A DNA stretch of 64,000 bases from DASXYG01 sp036502625 (GTDB taxonomy: Bacteria > Actinomycetota > Actinomycetes > Streptosporangiales > Streptosporangiaceae), in assembly GCA_036502625.1 (NCBI GenBank), contig DASXYG010000105.1, positions 1 to 64,000 on the forward strand. Reading direction: 5' to 3'. A model generated the notes under the pieces. The model was not told where the DNA came from. It saw nothing but the letters and a program-made list of their open reading frames with translations, and made no database searches. A program made the translations under genes and the position numbers. Positions 34,764-44,275 of the stretch are shown here, one piece after another. Every line of letters begins with the position of its first letter. Positions within the stretch are counted from its first letter, which is position 1.

Positions 34764-35351
34764 GTGAACAACGCGTACGCCGCATCGTCGCGCCGGCTGG
34801 TGCTCGCCGACCTGATCCCCGGCCGCCTGGTCCGCGACATCTCGCTGGTCGTCGGCTCCGCGGCGCTGGTGGGGGTCGCGGCGCAGATCTCCGTACCGCT
34901 GCCGGGCACGCCGGTGCCGGTGTCCATGCAGACGTTCGCGGTGCTGCTCGTCGGCGCGACGCTCGGCTTCGGCCGCGCGTTCGCGGGCCTCGGGCTCTAC
35001 CTCGCCGCCGGGCTCGCCGGGGTGCCGTGGTTCGCCGGCACGACGAGCGGCTGGCACTTCGCGTCCTTCGGCTACGTCATCGGGTTCGCCGTGGCGGCCG
35101 CGCTCGTCGGGCGGCTCGCGGCGTACGGCGGCGACCGTACGCCCCTGCGGACGATCGGCACGATGGCCGCGGGCAGCGTCGTCATCTACGCGCTCGGCGT
35201 GCCCTGGCTGATGGGCTTCACCGGCGCCGGGCTCGGCCAGGCGCTCCAGATGGGCGTCGTGCCGTTCCTCATCGGCGACGCCGTCAAGATCGCGCTCGCC
35301 GCGGGTGTGCTGCCCTCGGCGTGGGCAGCGGTCGGCCGCTTCCGCAAGTGA
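34764..35351 (+). CDS. bioY: Biotin transporter BioY
   Basis: A 195-residue S-component of an energy-coupling-factor biotin transporter, with six hydrophobic segments. The family signature is seen in VPLPGTPVPVSMQTFAVLL and in the Gly-rich ALGVPWLMGFTGAGL. GTG at 34764 is chosen because GGAG lies five bases upstream; ATG at 34749 gives five more residues. No bioM/bioN ATPase or permease genes adjoin it, so it works alone or with a shared ECF module. A 17-bp hairpin terminator follows. Confidence 0.92.
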   Translation: MNNAYAASSRRLVLADLIPGRLVRDISLVVGSAALVGVAAQISVPLPGTPVPVSMQTFAVLLVGATLGFGRAFAGLGLYLAAGLAGVPWFAGTTSGWHFASFGYVIGFAVAAALVGRLAAYGGDRTPLRTIGTMAAGSVVIYALGVPWLMGFTGAGLGQALQMGVVPFLIGDAVKIALAAGVLPSAWAAVGRFRK

Positions 35352-35356
35352 CGGCG

Positions 35357-35399
35357 ACCGTGCGTGCCGTGCCGCACCACTCGGCACGGCACGCACGGT
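35357..35399. terminator. Bidirectional terminator between bioY and the monooxygenase gene
   Basis: A perfect 17-bp stem (35357-35373 with 35383-35399) and 9-base loop lie between two convergent stops, five bases after bioY and nine bases from the other gene. Confidence 0.85.
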
Positions 35400-35408
35400 G
35401 CCCGGCCC

Positions 35409-35726
35409 TCACGGCTCGTGGATCGAGTCGACCTCGTAGAGATGCGGCTCGTGGGTGGCGTAGCGCTCCGCCTCCGCGAAATGCTCCCAGATCTCCGGGC
35501 GGATGAGCATCGCCTCGAACGCCTCCCGCGTCTCCCACTGGGCGTAGTTGATCACCCGTGTGCCGTCGAGGCTGCGGTGCAGGTTCGCCGAGACGAAGCC
35601 GGGGACGCCGCGCACCTTCTCGCTGGCGCCCTTGAGAATGTCGAGCAGCGCACGCTGGTTCTCCGGCGCGACCGTGAACACGTTGATCAAGGTGATCGGG
35701 CTGGCGCCCGGCTTGATGGTCGTCAT
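35409..35726 (-). CDS. Antibiotic biosynthesis monooxygenase-like (ABM) protein
   Basis: A 105-residue dimeric alpha/beta ferredoxin-like protein. The ABM pattern is seen in ITLINVFTVAPENQRALLDIL and in RVINYAQWETREAFEAM. Such proteins act as cofactor-free monooxygenases, heme-degrading enzymes or are of unknown function. It stands 15 bases downstream of the acetyltransferase gene on the same strand, probably in one operon. The reaction is unknown. Confidence 0.87.
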   Translation of the reverse strand: MTTIKPGASPITLINVFTVAPENQRALLDILKGASEKVRGVPGFVSANLHRSLDGTRVINYAQWETREAFEAMLIRPEIWEHFAEAERYATHEPHLYEVDSIHEP

Positions 35727-35741
35727 GCGGTCCAGGGTGCC

Positions 35742-36362
35742 TTATGCGTGTGACGATCCGACGCCATTGCGTGCACGATGTCCGTGATCGGTCCTGGCGT
35801 ACAGCAGCATGTCGTGGCTGACCGGCCGGCCCGTGTGGCCCGCGCCGCGCCACAGGCCCTCGGGGAACACCATGTACGCGCGCAGCAGGCCTTCGAGGGA
35901 GAAGCCGAGCCGCTCCGCGACGCGCTGCGAACCGTGGTTCTCCGGGGCGATGACGGCCTCGACGCGCGCGAGCCCGAGCGTGCGCACGAGCCACGGCACG
36001 AACAACTCGCCGGCGCGGCCGGCCAGGCCGCGGCCGCGCGCCGAGGAGAGCACCCAGTAGCCGATGTCGGCGCGGCGGTTGGTGAGGTCGGGGCGGTTCG
36101 CGCCGATCCAGCCGACCGCGCGGCCGGACGCGTTGTCGGCGATGGCCAGCGCGATGGCCTCGCCGTCGGCGGCGCGCTGCCGCTGGCGGGCGATGTACTC
36201 GCGCGCGTCGGCCGGGGTGCCGTCGCGGACGACCGTCGTCATCTCCGGGATCACCGGGTCGAGGCCCGCGGCGAGGACCGCGCCGAGGTCGGCGTCGCTC
36301 CACGGGCGGACCGTGGCGACGCCGTCGGTCAGCGGGGGATCCGGCAGCGGCAGTGGGCGCAC
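35742..36362 (-). CDS. GNAT-family N-acetyltransferase (RimJ-like)
   Basis: A 206-residue acetyltransferase. The acetyl-CoA-binding motif is SSARGRGLAGRAGELFVPWL, and the RVEAVIAPENHGSQRVAERLGF segment is typical of the RimJ/RimL group. GTG at 36362 is chosen because the frame before it is only the shadow of the divergent region. RimJ-like enzymes acetylate protein N-termini or small molecules; the substrate here is open. It is divergent from the sulfatase with about 130 bases between starts. Confidence 0.88.
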   Translation of the reverse strand: MRPLPLPDPPLTDGVATVRPWSDADLGAVLAAGLDPVIPEMTTVVRDGTPADAREYIARQRQRAADGEAIALAIADNASGRAVGWIGANRPDLTNRRADIGYWVLSSARGRGLAGRAGELFVPWLVRTLGLARVEAVIAPENHGSQRVAERLGFSLEGLLRAYMVFPEGLWRGAGHTGRPVSHDMLLYARTDHGHRARNGVGSSHA

Positions 36363-36490
36363 GCGGCCCAGCGTATGCGGCGCCGCCGCGGCGACCGGCC
36401 CGCCGAGGCGACCTCGACGCGCGCCCGTCCACCGGTTAGCCTCGGCCTCGACCAGGACAGGGGCGCGCCCGGCCGTGGAGGCAGGCCAGC

Positions 36491-38797
36491 GTGACCCCCG
36501 AACCCCCCGCGTACGACGGTTTCCGCGGCCATGTCGGCCGTACGTTCGCCGGCTCGCGGCCCTGGTGGCCGCCGCGCGCGGCGCCCGGTCCGGGCGCGCC
36601 GAACATCGTGGTCGTGCTCGTCGACGACCTCGGGTTCGCCGACCTCGGCTGCTACGGCTCGGAGATCCCCACACCGCACATCGACGCGCTCGCCGCCGAC
36701 GGGGTGCGGCTGACCGACTTCCACGTCACGCCGATGTGCTCGCCGACCCGTGCGGCGCTGCTGACCGGCGTGAACCCGCACCTGGCCGGCGTCGGCCACA
36801 TCTCCAACTCCGACCCCGGGTTCCCCGGCTACGCGCAGGAGCTGCACCCCGGCGCGATCACGCTCGCCGAGGAGTTCCGCGCCGCGGGCTGGGCGACGCT
36901 CGCCGTCGGGAAGTGGCACCTGACGAAGGACGGCGACATGTCCGACGCCGGCCCCCGGCACGGCTGGCCGCTCCAGCGCGGGTTCGACCGCTTCTACGGC
37001 TTCCTCGACGCGTTCACCGACCACCACAACCCGCACCGGCTCGTCCGCGACAACCACACCGTCGAGGTGGACGCCTACCCGGACGGCTACTACCTGGCCG
37101 ACGACCTCACCGACCAGGCCGTACGGATGGTCCGTCAGGTCAGGGCCGCCGACCCGGAGCGGCCGTTCCTGCTGTACCTCGCGCACGGCGCCGTGCACGC
37201 GCCGCTGCAGGCCAAGCCGGACGCGATCGCGGCCCGGCGCGGCGCGTACGACGCGGGCTGGGACGCCGTACGCGCGGCCCGCCACCGGCGCCAGCGCGAG
37301 CTCGGCCTGTTCCCCGCGGACATGCCGCTGCCGGCGCGCAACAGCGAGGAGGGCGACGACGTGGCGCCCTGGGCGGACCTCACAGCGGACGAGCGGCGGC
37401 TGTTCGCCCGCTACATGGAGGTCTATGCGGCGATGGTCACCAGCGTCGACGACAGCGTCGGCCGGCTCCGCGCCGCCCTCGCCGACTTGGGCGAGCTGGA
37501 GAACACGATCATCGTCGTCACGTCCGACAACGGCGCGTCGCGCGAGGGCGAGGCGCGCGGCACCACGCAGTACTTCCGCACGCTGACCTCGCACAACATC
37601 GGCCGCGACCGTGAGGACTTCGGCGCCGACCTGGCCAGGATCGACCTCGTCGGCGGCCCGCGCACGCTGGCGCACTACCCGCGCGGCTGGGCGATGGCCG
37701 CCAACACGCCGTTCCGGCTCTACAAGATCAACACCCATTCCGGCGGCCACAGCGTGCCGTTCGTCGCCTCCTGGCCCGCCGGGCTGCCCGCGCGCGGCGA
37801 GCTGCGCCACCAGTGGGCGTACGTCACCGACGTGCTGCCCACGCTGCTCGAACTCGCCGGCGTGGCGCCGCGCGGCCACCCGGGCGCGCTGCCCAGGTCC
37901 GGCGCGTCACTGGTGCCCGTCCTGCGCGACCCGTCCGCGCGGCACCCGCACACCGAGCAGTACGCCGAGCTGCAGGGCCACCGCGGCTACTACCGCGACG
38001 GCTGGGAGGCGGTGACCCGGCACCGGCCGCTGACCCCGTTCGGCGACCACGAGTGGGAGCTGTACGACCGGCGCGCCGACCGCGGCCAGGCGCACGACCT
38101 CGCGGCCGAGCGGCCGGACAAGGTGCGCGAGCTGGCCGCCGCGTGGGAGCGCGCGGCGTGGGACAACCAGGTGTTCCCGCTCGACGAGGGCTCGCGCCTG
38201 CGCTACCTGCTGCGCCCGGACCGCGCGGCGCCCGGGCGCGTACGGCCGGTACGGCTGACGCCGGACCTGCACACGCTGGAGCGCTACCGGTCGCAGCGGC
38301 TGATCGAGCGCCGGTCGTTCACCGTGGACGTGGAGCTGCGCTACCGGCCGGGCGACGCCGGCACGCTGGTCGCGCACGGCGGGCAGGGCGGCGGCTACGC
38401 GCTGTACGTCGAGGGCGGCGAGCCGGTCCTCGTGTTCAACGCGTTCGGCGACGAGCGGCGGCTGGCCTGCGGTCCGCTGGAGGACGGCGCGCGGGCGGTC
38501 CGGCTGGCCGTGACGGCGCGCGCCGGGCTGGCGTGGTCGGCGGAGGTCCTGGTGGACGGGCGTACGGCCGGGCGCATTGACGACCTGCCGATGCTCACCG
38601 GGATGGCGCCGTTCGAGGGCATCGACGTCGGCGCGGACCGGCGCTCGCCCGTGTCGTGGGAGATCAGGCGGCGGTACGGCACGTTCCCGTACACCGGTGA
38701 GCTGGCCGCGGTGACGTACACGCCCGGCGACCCGGCGCCCGGGGCCGGGCAGGACATGATCGAGCTGGTGCGGGAGATCGGGCTGAGGTACGAGTAG
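36491..38797 (+). CDS. Arylsulfatase
   Basis: A 768-residue sulfate-ester hydrolase. The formylglycine motif CSPTRAALLTG has the modifiable Cys83 and Arg87; metal ligands are in VDDLGFADLG (Asp45, Asp46) and in VTSDNGASREG. There is no obvious signal peptide. A C-terminal segment of about 170 residues beyond the usual sulfatase fold (from about residue 600) is beta-rich (SFTVDVELRYR, GGYALYVEGG), like a concanavalin-type domain. A formylglycine-generating enzyme is required but not present in the window. GGAGG upstream supports the GTG start. Confidence 0.92.
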   Translation: MTPEPPAYDGFRGHVGRTFAGSRPWWPPRAAPGPGAPNIVVVLVDDLGFADLGCYGSEIPTPHIDALAADGVRLTDFHVTPMCSPTRAALLTGVNPHLAGVGHISNSDPGFPGYAQELHPGAITLAEEFRAAGWATLAVGKWHLTKDGDMSDAGPRHGWPLQRGFDRFYGFLDAFTDHHNPHRLVRDNHTVEVDAYPDGYYLADDLTDQAVRMVRQVRAADPERPFLLYLAHGAVHAPLQAKPDAIAARRGAYDAGWDAVRAARHRRQRELGLFPADMPLPARNSEEGDDVAPWADLTADERRLFARYMEVYAAMVTSVDDSVGRLRAALADLGELENTIIVVTSDNGASREGEARGTTQYFRTLTSHNIGRDREDFGADLARIDLVGGPRTLAHYPRGWAMAANTPFRLYKINTHSGGHSVPFVASWPAGLPARGELRHQWAYVTDVLPTLLELAGVAPRGHPGALPRSGASLVPVLRDPSARHPHTEQYAELQGHRGYYRDGWEAVTRHRPLTPFGDHEWELYDRRADRGQAHDLAAERPDKVRELAAAWERAAWDNQVFPLDEGSRLRYLLRPDRAAPGRVRPVRLTPDLHTLERYRSQRLIERRSFTVDVELRYRPGDAGTLVAHGGQGGGYALYVEGGEPVLVFNAFGDERRLACGPLEDGARAVRLAVTARAGLAWSAEVLVDGRTAGRIDDLPMLTGMAPFEGIDVGADRRSPVSWEIRRRYGTFPYTGELAAVTYTPGDPAPGAGQDMIELVREIGLRYE

Positions 38798-38803
38798 CGG
38801 GCC

Positions 38804-39649
38804 TCAGTAGAGGTGGCGGGCGAACCAGTCGGCGAGGACCTTGTCGGCGAGGACGGCCGCGGGCGACTGCGGGACGGGTTCGAGGCCGGGCTCCGGGATC
38901 AGCGCCGCGCCGAGGTCGGGGACCATCCGGTGGGCCACGCGGCCGGGGTCGCCGTACTTCGCCACCAGTGTGTCGTGCAGCTCGATGGCGTCGCCCGTCG
39001 CGGCCGTGTGGTCGCGCTGGCCGTTGACCAGCATGATCGGCGGACGCATCGGGTGGACCACGAAGTCGTCGGAGCGTTCGAGGAAGTCGAGGCGGCGGGC
39101 GAGCTCGCGGGACGGGCCGCTCCAGGGGTACTGGGTGCCGGTGCGCCGCTCCGACTCGGCGATCATCGACGTGGGGCGCACGACCGCGCCGACGACCGCG
39201 ACCGCCTGCACGGGGATGCGGCCGCCCGCCGTGGCCAGCAGCGCCGCCGCGCCGCCCGCGGCGAACCCGGCGAGGCCGAGCGGGCCGCGGCCGATGCCCA
39301 TCTGGTCGTGCAGGCCGAGCAGGACGTTGTCGAGCTCGGCGGCGGCCTGCGTGACGATCGGGCCGTAGAGCTGGAGCAGCGGGTCGCCGGCGCTGCGCTG
39401 CTGGAGCTCCGGCCAGCCGCCGCCGGGGCCGCGGACGCCGAACATCGGCAGGCCGAGGTAGATGCGCCAGGCGTGCAGGCCGACCAGGGGGAGCGCGCCG
39501 GCGAGGGCGGCCTCGGCGCGCGGCGGGTCGAAGCCGTGCCAGAAGACGACGACGGGGGCGTCGCGGTCGCCGTCGGGGGGTGGGATCGCGATGAACGGGA
39601 CGTCGGCCGCGGTGCCCGCGACCGCGGGGCTGAGAACGCCCTCGCTCAT
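38804..39649 (-). CDS. Alpha/beta-hydrolase-fold protein lacking the nucleophile
   Basis: A 281-residue protein with the layout of an alpha/beta-hydrolase: FWHGFDPP oxyanion region near residue 37, a nucleophile elbow and VNGQRDHTAAT before the C-terminal part. At the elbow the G-x-S-x-G pattern reads GFAAG, so the expected Ser is Ala130 (codon 39260-39262). A simple hydrolase function is therefore doubtful unless another residue serves. It converges on the sulfatase with a 6-base gap. Confidence 0.75.
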   Translation of the reverse strand: MSEGVLSPAVAGTAADVPFIAIPPPDGDRDAPVVVFWHGFDPPRAEAALAGALPLVGLHAWRIYLGLPMFGVRGPGGGWPELQQRSAGDPLLQLYGPIVTQAAAELDNVLLGLHDQMGIGRGPLGLAGFAAGGAAALLATAGGRIPVQAVAVVGAVVRPTSMIAESERRTGTQYPWSGPSRELARRLDFLERSDDFVVHPMRPPIMLVNGQRDHTAATGDAIELHDTLVAKYGDPGRVAHRMVPDLGAALIPEPGLEPVPQSPAAVLADKVLADWFARHLY

Positions 39650-39817
39650 GTCGGCCTCCGAATCGGGACTCCTCAGGCGATTCCGTGCCCCATCGTGACA
39701 GTCGACATTGGCACTCGCGGCGCACTCACACCAGAAGATCGATTACGTGTGGCCGAATCGTCATCTCGGGTCGGGCCGATACCCGGGAAGCCGTACGGGG
39801 CAGGGGTTCGCGGCGCC

Positions 39818-40477
39818 TCAGGTCCCGGCGGCGAAGTGGCCGGCGAGGTAGCGGTGGACGAGGAGCTTGCCCTCGTTCAGCAGCACGGGGTCGCCGTCGG
39901 GGTCGGCGCGGAAGGCCAGCTTCAGCGCGGCGTCGCCCGCCTCGATGGCCACCGCGAGCACCCGGTCGAGGTCGGGGTCGGCGGCCACGCCGAGCCGGTC
40001 GACGAGGAGGTCGCGCAGGCGGTCGAGGACGACCGTGTTGTTGTCCGCCGCGGAGTCGAGCAGGTGCATGTCGACGACGTCGCCGAAGTGCAGGACGCGG
40101 AAACCGCGGGTGCCGCGGTGCATCTCGACGTAGACGTCGAACACCGCGTCGACGGCGTCCCACCAGCTCGTGAACGAGGCGTCGGTGAACCGCTCGCCGA
40201 GGCGGCGGGTGAAGAGGTCGAGGTGGCGCTGCGTCAGGGCCTGGGCGATCGCCCGCTTGTCCGGGAAGAACTGGTAGAGCGAGCCGATCGCGACGCCGGC
40301 GCGCTCGGCGATGCGGGTGGTGGACAGCGCCTCGTAGCCGTCCTCCTCCAGCAGCTCGGCGCAGGCGTTGAGCATGCGCTCCACCCGTTCCGCGCTGCGC
40401 TGCTGGCTGGGGCGGCGGCGCAGCGGCGAGCTTCCGGACTGTGCGGGGGCCGGGCCGGTCCGCGGAGATGGTGGCAC
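39818..40477 (-). CDS. TetR-family regulator
   Basis: A 219-residue regulator. The helix-turn-helix is RIAERAGVAIGSLYQFFPDKRAI, preceded by the typical RVERMLNACAELLEEDGYEALS helix. The C-terminal domain (about 100-219) matches the helical ligand-binding part. GTG at 40477 is the first plausible start; the first 25 residues are Pro/Arg/Ser-rich. It is divergent from the GH1 gene with 121 bases between, where operators would lie, but I see only a weak CGCACC/GGTGCG pair. Confidence 0.9.
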   Translation of the reverse strand: MPPSPRTGPAPAQSGSSPLRRRPSQQRSAERVERMLNACAELLEEDGYEALSTTRIAERAGVAIGSLYQFFPDKRAIAQALTQRHLDLFTRRLGERFTDASFTSWWDAVDAVFDVYVEMHRGTRGFRVLHFGDVVDMHLLDSAADNNTVVLDRLRDLLVDRLGVAADPDLDRVLAVAIEAGDAALKLAFRADPDGDPVLLNEGKLLVHRYLAGHFAAGT

Positions 40478-40598
40478 CCGTCCATCATGCCCTCTGCGAC
40501 GGGCGGACGGCGCGCGTAGAATCCCAGCCACCGCACCGTATCCGAGCATAGTTCGCATTCTTCTCCCGCCAATGCGCGGTGCGTACAGGAGGCCGCCG

Positions 40599-41933
40599 GT
40601 GACCACGAGCCCGCCGCTCCCCGAGGGATTCCTGTGGGGGGCCTCGACGGCCGCGTTCCAGATCGAGGGGGCCGTGCGCGCCGACGGCCGCACCCCGTCC
40701 ATCTGGGACACCTTCACCGCGCAGCCGGGCCGCGTACGCGACGGGCACACCGCCGACGTCGCCTGCGACCACTACCACCGCTACGCCGAGGACGTCGAGC
40801 TGCTCGCCGGGCTCGGCGCCGGGGCGTACCGCTTCTCCATCTCCTGGCCGCGCGTGCAGCCGGGCGGGCGCGGCCCGGTGAACGCACCCGGGCTCGACTT
40901 CTACGACCGGCTGGTCGACGCCCTGGTGGCGCGCGGCATCGAGCCGGTGCCCACGCTCTACCACTGGGACCTGCCGCAGGAGCTGGAGGACGGCGGCGGC
41001 TGGCTGGACCGCGACACCGCCTACCGCTTCGGCGAGTACGCCTACATCGTGGCCGAGCGCCTCGGCGACCGGGTGCACCGGTGGATCACGCTGAACGAGC
41101 CGTTCATCCACATGGCGTACGGCTACGCGCTCGGCGTCCACGCGCCCGGCCGCGCGATGCTGCTCGACGCCCTCCCGGTCGCGCACCACCAGCTCCTCGG
41201 CCACGGGCTCGCCGCGATGTCGCTGCGCGGCCGCGGCGCGCGCGAGGTGCTCATCGCCAACAACCACACCCCGGTCGACGCCGACAGCGCCGACCCGGCC
41301 GACCAGGCGGCCGCGGCGGCGTACGACACCCTGCACAACCGGCTGTTCACCGACCCGCTGCTGCTGCGGGAGTACCCCGACCTGTCCGCGTACGGCGTCG
41401 CCGAGATGCCCGGGGTGCGCGACGGCGACATGGGCGTCATCGGTGCCCCGCTGGACGGGCTCGGCGTCAACTACTACATGCCGAGCCGGGTGCGCGCCGC
41501 CGAGGGGCCGCTGCCGTTCGAGCTGATCGAGGCCGCCGAGCCGCCGCTCACCGCGTTCGGCTGGCCGGTCGCGCCCGACGCGCTCGAACGGCTGCTCACC
41601 GGGTTCCGCGACCGCTACGGGCCCACGCTGCCGCCGGTCTACATCACCGAGAACGGCTGCTCCTACGCCGACAAGCCGGATGCCGACGGCCGCGTGGAGG
41701 ACACCGCGCGCGTCGACTACCTCGACGCGCACATCGCCGCGGTCGCCCGCGCCGTACGCTCCGGGGTGGACGTCCGCGGCTACTTCGTGTGGTCGCTGCT
41801 GGACAACTTCGAGTGGGCGGAGGGCTACCACCAGCGGTTCGGCCTCGTCCACGTCGACTTCGAAACGGGCGCGCGCACCCCGAAGGCGTCGTACGGCTGG
41901 TACCGGGACCTGATCGCGGCCCACCGGGGCTAG
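40599..41933 (+). CDS. Family 1 beta-glucosidase
   Basis: A 444-residue glycoside hydrolase family 1 enzyme that releases terminal beta-linked sugars. The acid/base Glu167 is in TLNEPF and the nucleophile Glu351 is in YITENG. The N-terminal GFLWGASTAAFQIEGA and the aglycone SLLDNFEW segment are conserved. There is no signal peptide, so it acts in the cytoplasm. GTG at 40599 follows AGGAGG. The divergent TetR gene is the probable regulator. No sugar transporter adjoins it, and which sugar it cleaves is not known. Confidence 0.95.
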   Translation: MTTSPPLPEGFLWGASTAAFQIEGAVRADGRTPSIWDTFTAQPGRVRDGHTADVACDHYHRYAEDVELLAGLGAGAYRFSISWPRVQPGGRGPVNAPGLDFYDRLVDALVARGIEPVPTLYHWDLPQELEDGGGWLDRDTAYRFGEYAYIVAERLGDRVHRWITLNEPFIHMAYGYALGVHAPGRAMLLDALPVAHHQLLGHGLAAMSLRGRGAREVLIANNHTPVDADSADPADQAAAAAYDTLHNRLFTDPLLLREYPDLSAYGVAEMPGVRDGDMGVIGAPLDGLGVNYYMPSRVRAAEGPLPFELIEAAEPPLTAFGWPVAPDALERLLTGFRDRYGPTLPPVYITENGCSYADKPDADGRVEDTARVDYLDAHIAAVARAVRSGVDVRGYFVWSLLDNFEWAEGYHQRFGLVHVDFETGARTPKASYGWYRDLIAAHRG

Positions 41934-41973
41934 ACGGAACAATGGGTCGTCGGACGCGTTGATCGGAGGCCCC

Positions 41974-43188
41974 GTGGCGGACGCCCAGATGCCGGAGAGG
42001 CTGCGGAACGTGATCGTCGGCGGCGGCATCGGCGGGCTGGCCGCCGCGCTCGCGCTGTCGTCCGCCGGGCTCCCGGTCACGCTCCTCGAACGCGTCGCGC
42101 GCCCCGCCGACGTCGGCGCCGGCATCGCGCTGCACCCCAACGGCCTGGCCGTGCTGTACGGCCTCGGCCTGCGCGAACACCTGCGCCGTACGGCGTTCTC
42201 GACGCGCGAGGGCACGCTCGGCATCGGCTCCCGCAGGTACACCCTGCCGGTGCCCGACTACGGCGACGGCCTCGACCACGCGCTCGCCCTGCCCCGCGCC
42301 CGGCTGTACCAGGTGCTGCGCGAGGCGATCGCCGCGCGCGGCGCCGACCTGCGGTTCGGCCACGAGGTGCTGGGCGCCGCGCCGGACGGCCGGGTCGAGG
42401 TGCGCGCGCCGGACGGCGGCGTGTACGAGATCGACGCCGACGTGGTCGTCGGCGCCGACGGCATCGGGTCGGCCGTACGCGACGGCGCCGAGTTCGGCGT
42501 CCGCCGCACCGCCACGCCCGGCATCGCGGTGCGCGCGCTGCTGCCCGGTGACCCGTTCGGCGGCCGCGAGCTCGAACTGTGGACGGAGGAGGGCCTGGCC
42601 GTGGGGGCGCCGATGGGCGACGGCACGTCGTACCTCGCGCTGTCCGCGTCGCGCGGGCCGATGCGCCGCGCCATGACCGAGGGCGACCTGGCCACGCTGC
42701 GGCGGCTGGCGGGGCGGATCCTGCCGGACGGCGAGTCGCTGCTCGCCTCGGTGCGCGGCTTCGGCGACCTGCTGGTCAACCCGATCGTCACGGTGACGTG
42801 CGAGCGCTGGCAGGACGGGCGGCTCGCGCTGCTCGGCGACGCCGCCCACGCGATGACCCCGCACCTCGGCCAGGGCGCGAACAGCGCGCTGCTCGACGCG
42901 TACGTCCTGGTGGAGGAGCTGGCCCGCGACCAGGCGCGCCCGGCGGCCATCGCCCGCTACGCCTCGCGCAGGCGGCCGGGCGTGACGCGGGTGCAGCGGA
43001 TGAGCCGCACGTACATGGCCGTCTCCGAGAACACCACGATGCCGGTCGTGCGCCAGGCGCGCGACGTCCTGATGGCGGCGCTGCTGCCGCTCGCCGGGCG
43101 CCGCTCACCGCTCGACCTCTTCCTGCAGGAGAACCCGGCGCGGACGTACGCCGCGGTCCGCCGCCTCGTCCCCTCGGCGCCGCGCTAG
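41974..43188 (+). CDS. FAD-dependent monooxygenase
   Basis: A 404-residue flavoprotein of the p-hydroxybenzoate hydroxylase fold. The FAD dinucleotide motif VGGGIGGLAAALAL is at the N-terminus, the middle holds VVVGADGIGSAVR (DG motif), and GDAAHAMTPHLGQGAN is the second FAD contact. GTG at 41974 is chosen because GGAGG precedes it by five bases; TTG at 41959 would add five residues. It probably hydroxylates an aromatic compound, but the substrate is unknown. It begins 40 bases after the beta-glucosidase. Confidence 0.93.
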   Translation: MADAQMPERLRNVIVGGGIGGLAAALALSSAGLPVTLLERVARPADVGAGIALHPNGLAVLYGLGLREHLRRTAFSTREGTLGIGSRRYTLPVPDYGDGLDHALALPRARLYQVLREAIAARGADLRFGHEVLGAAPDGRVEVRAPDGGVYEIDADVVVGADGIGSAVRDGAEFGVRRTATPGIAVRALLPGDPFGGRELELWTEEGLAVGAPMGDGTSYLALSASRGPMRRAMTEGDLATLRRLAGRILPDGESLLASVRGFGDLLVNPIVTVTCERWQDGRLALLGDAAHAMTPHLGQGANSALLDAYVLVEELARDQARPAAIARYASRRRPGVTRVQRMSRTYMAVSENTTMPVVRQARDVLMAALLPLAGRRSPLDLFLQENPARTYAAVRRLVPSAPR

Positions 43189-43192
43189 GCCA

Positions 43193-44275
43193 TTACGGGC
43201 GGGCGGCCAGGTGCGCGCAGCCGCGCAGCGCGCGCCACCGCCGTACGGCCCGGGCGGCGGACGCGCCGGCCAGCGGACGCGGCAGGCCGTCGCGGATCAC
43301 GGCCGGCGACCACACCGCGCGCGTCACACGGCGGCCGGAGACGCGCAGCGTCAGCACACCGCTGCGGTGGCTCTGCGCGCCGTGGTCCAGCCCGTGCTTC
43401 AGCGAGAACACGAAGTTGCCGAATCCGTAGTCGACGTACGCGCCGCCCATATAGCCGGCGCCCAGCGGTGTGTGCGCGTGGCCGCCCACGATGATGTCGG
43501 CGCCGGCCTTGGCAAGCCGCTGGGCCAGCGCGCGCTGCCGGGGCAGCGGGCACGGGTGGTACTCCTGCCCCCAGTGGAGGTACACGATCACCACGTCGGA
43601 GCCCTTGCGCGCGGCACGTACGGCACGGACCATGCGCGCCACGTTCTTCGCCGACGCCAGCCCCGCGTGGTGGCCGCTCGCGGTCCACGCCGACACCAGG
43701 TTGTCGTCGATCACCTGGGTGGCGCCGATCACCGCGACCCGGTTGCCGTTCACGGTCGTCCGCCACGCGCGGTAGGCCTGATCGGCGTCGCGGCCGATCC
43801 CGACGGTCGGGAACCGGCTCGAACGGATGGCCGCCAGCGAGTCGCGCAGCCCCGTCGGGCCGTAGTCGACCGCGTGGTTGTTGGCCATCGTCGCGACGTC
43901 GACGCCGGACGCGCGCAGCGCGCCGAACGCGGTCTTCGGCGCGCGGAAGGTGTAGCGCTTGCCGGGAACCGGTGTGCCGCGCGTGGTCACCGCGGTCTCC
44001 AGGTTGACCATCGCGAGGTCGGCGCCGCGCAGCCGGGACGCCATCGGGCCGAGCGCCGTCGACGGATGGGCGAGCCGCGCGCGCAACTGGTCCTGGAAAT
44101 GCACGTCGCCGCCGAACGCGACCGTGAACGGACGGCGTCCGGACGGCGACGCGTCCGGGCGCTGCGCGTGCGATGACGCCGTGCGCGGCCGTGCCGTAGC
44201 GCCGGCGTCGCACCCGGCGACGACCAGCGCCCCGGCGGCGGCGAGCCCGGCGAACCGCACGATGTGGCTGTGCAT
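43193..44275 (-). CDS. CapA-family lipoprotein
   Basis: A 360-residue secreted lipoprotein: a signal peptide ends in VVAGC, where Cys22 would be lipidated. The mature protein has a calcineurin-like fold of the PgsA/CapA type: AFGGDVHFQD at the metal site, MVNLETAVTTRG, MANNHAVDYG and IIVGGHAHTPLG. Family members take part in poly-gamma-glutamate or capsule synthesis, or are metallophosphatases of unknown target. No other capB/capC genes adjoin it. It converges on the monooxygenase with a 4-base gap. An inverted repeat covers its start codon. Confidence 0.88.
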   Translation of the reverse strand: MHSHIVRFAGLAAAGALVVAGCDAGATARPRTASSHAQRPDASPSGRRPFTVAFGGDVHFQDQLRARLAHPSTALGPMASRLRGADLAMVNLETAVTTRGTPVPGKRYTFRAPKTAFGALRASGVDVATMANNHAVDYGPTGLRDSLAAIRSSRFPTVGIGRDADQAYRAWRTTVNGNRVAVIGATQVIDDNLVSAWTASGHHAGLASAKNVARMVRAVRAARKGSDVVIVYLHWGQEYHPCPLPRQRALAQRLAKAGADIIVGGHAHTPLGAGYMGGAYVDYGFGNFVFSLKHGLDHGAQSHRSGVLTLRVSGRRVTRAVWSPAVIRDGLPRPLAGASAARAVRRWRALRGCAHLAARP

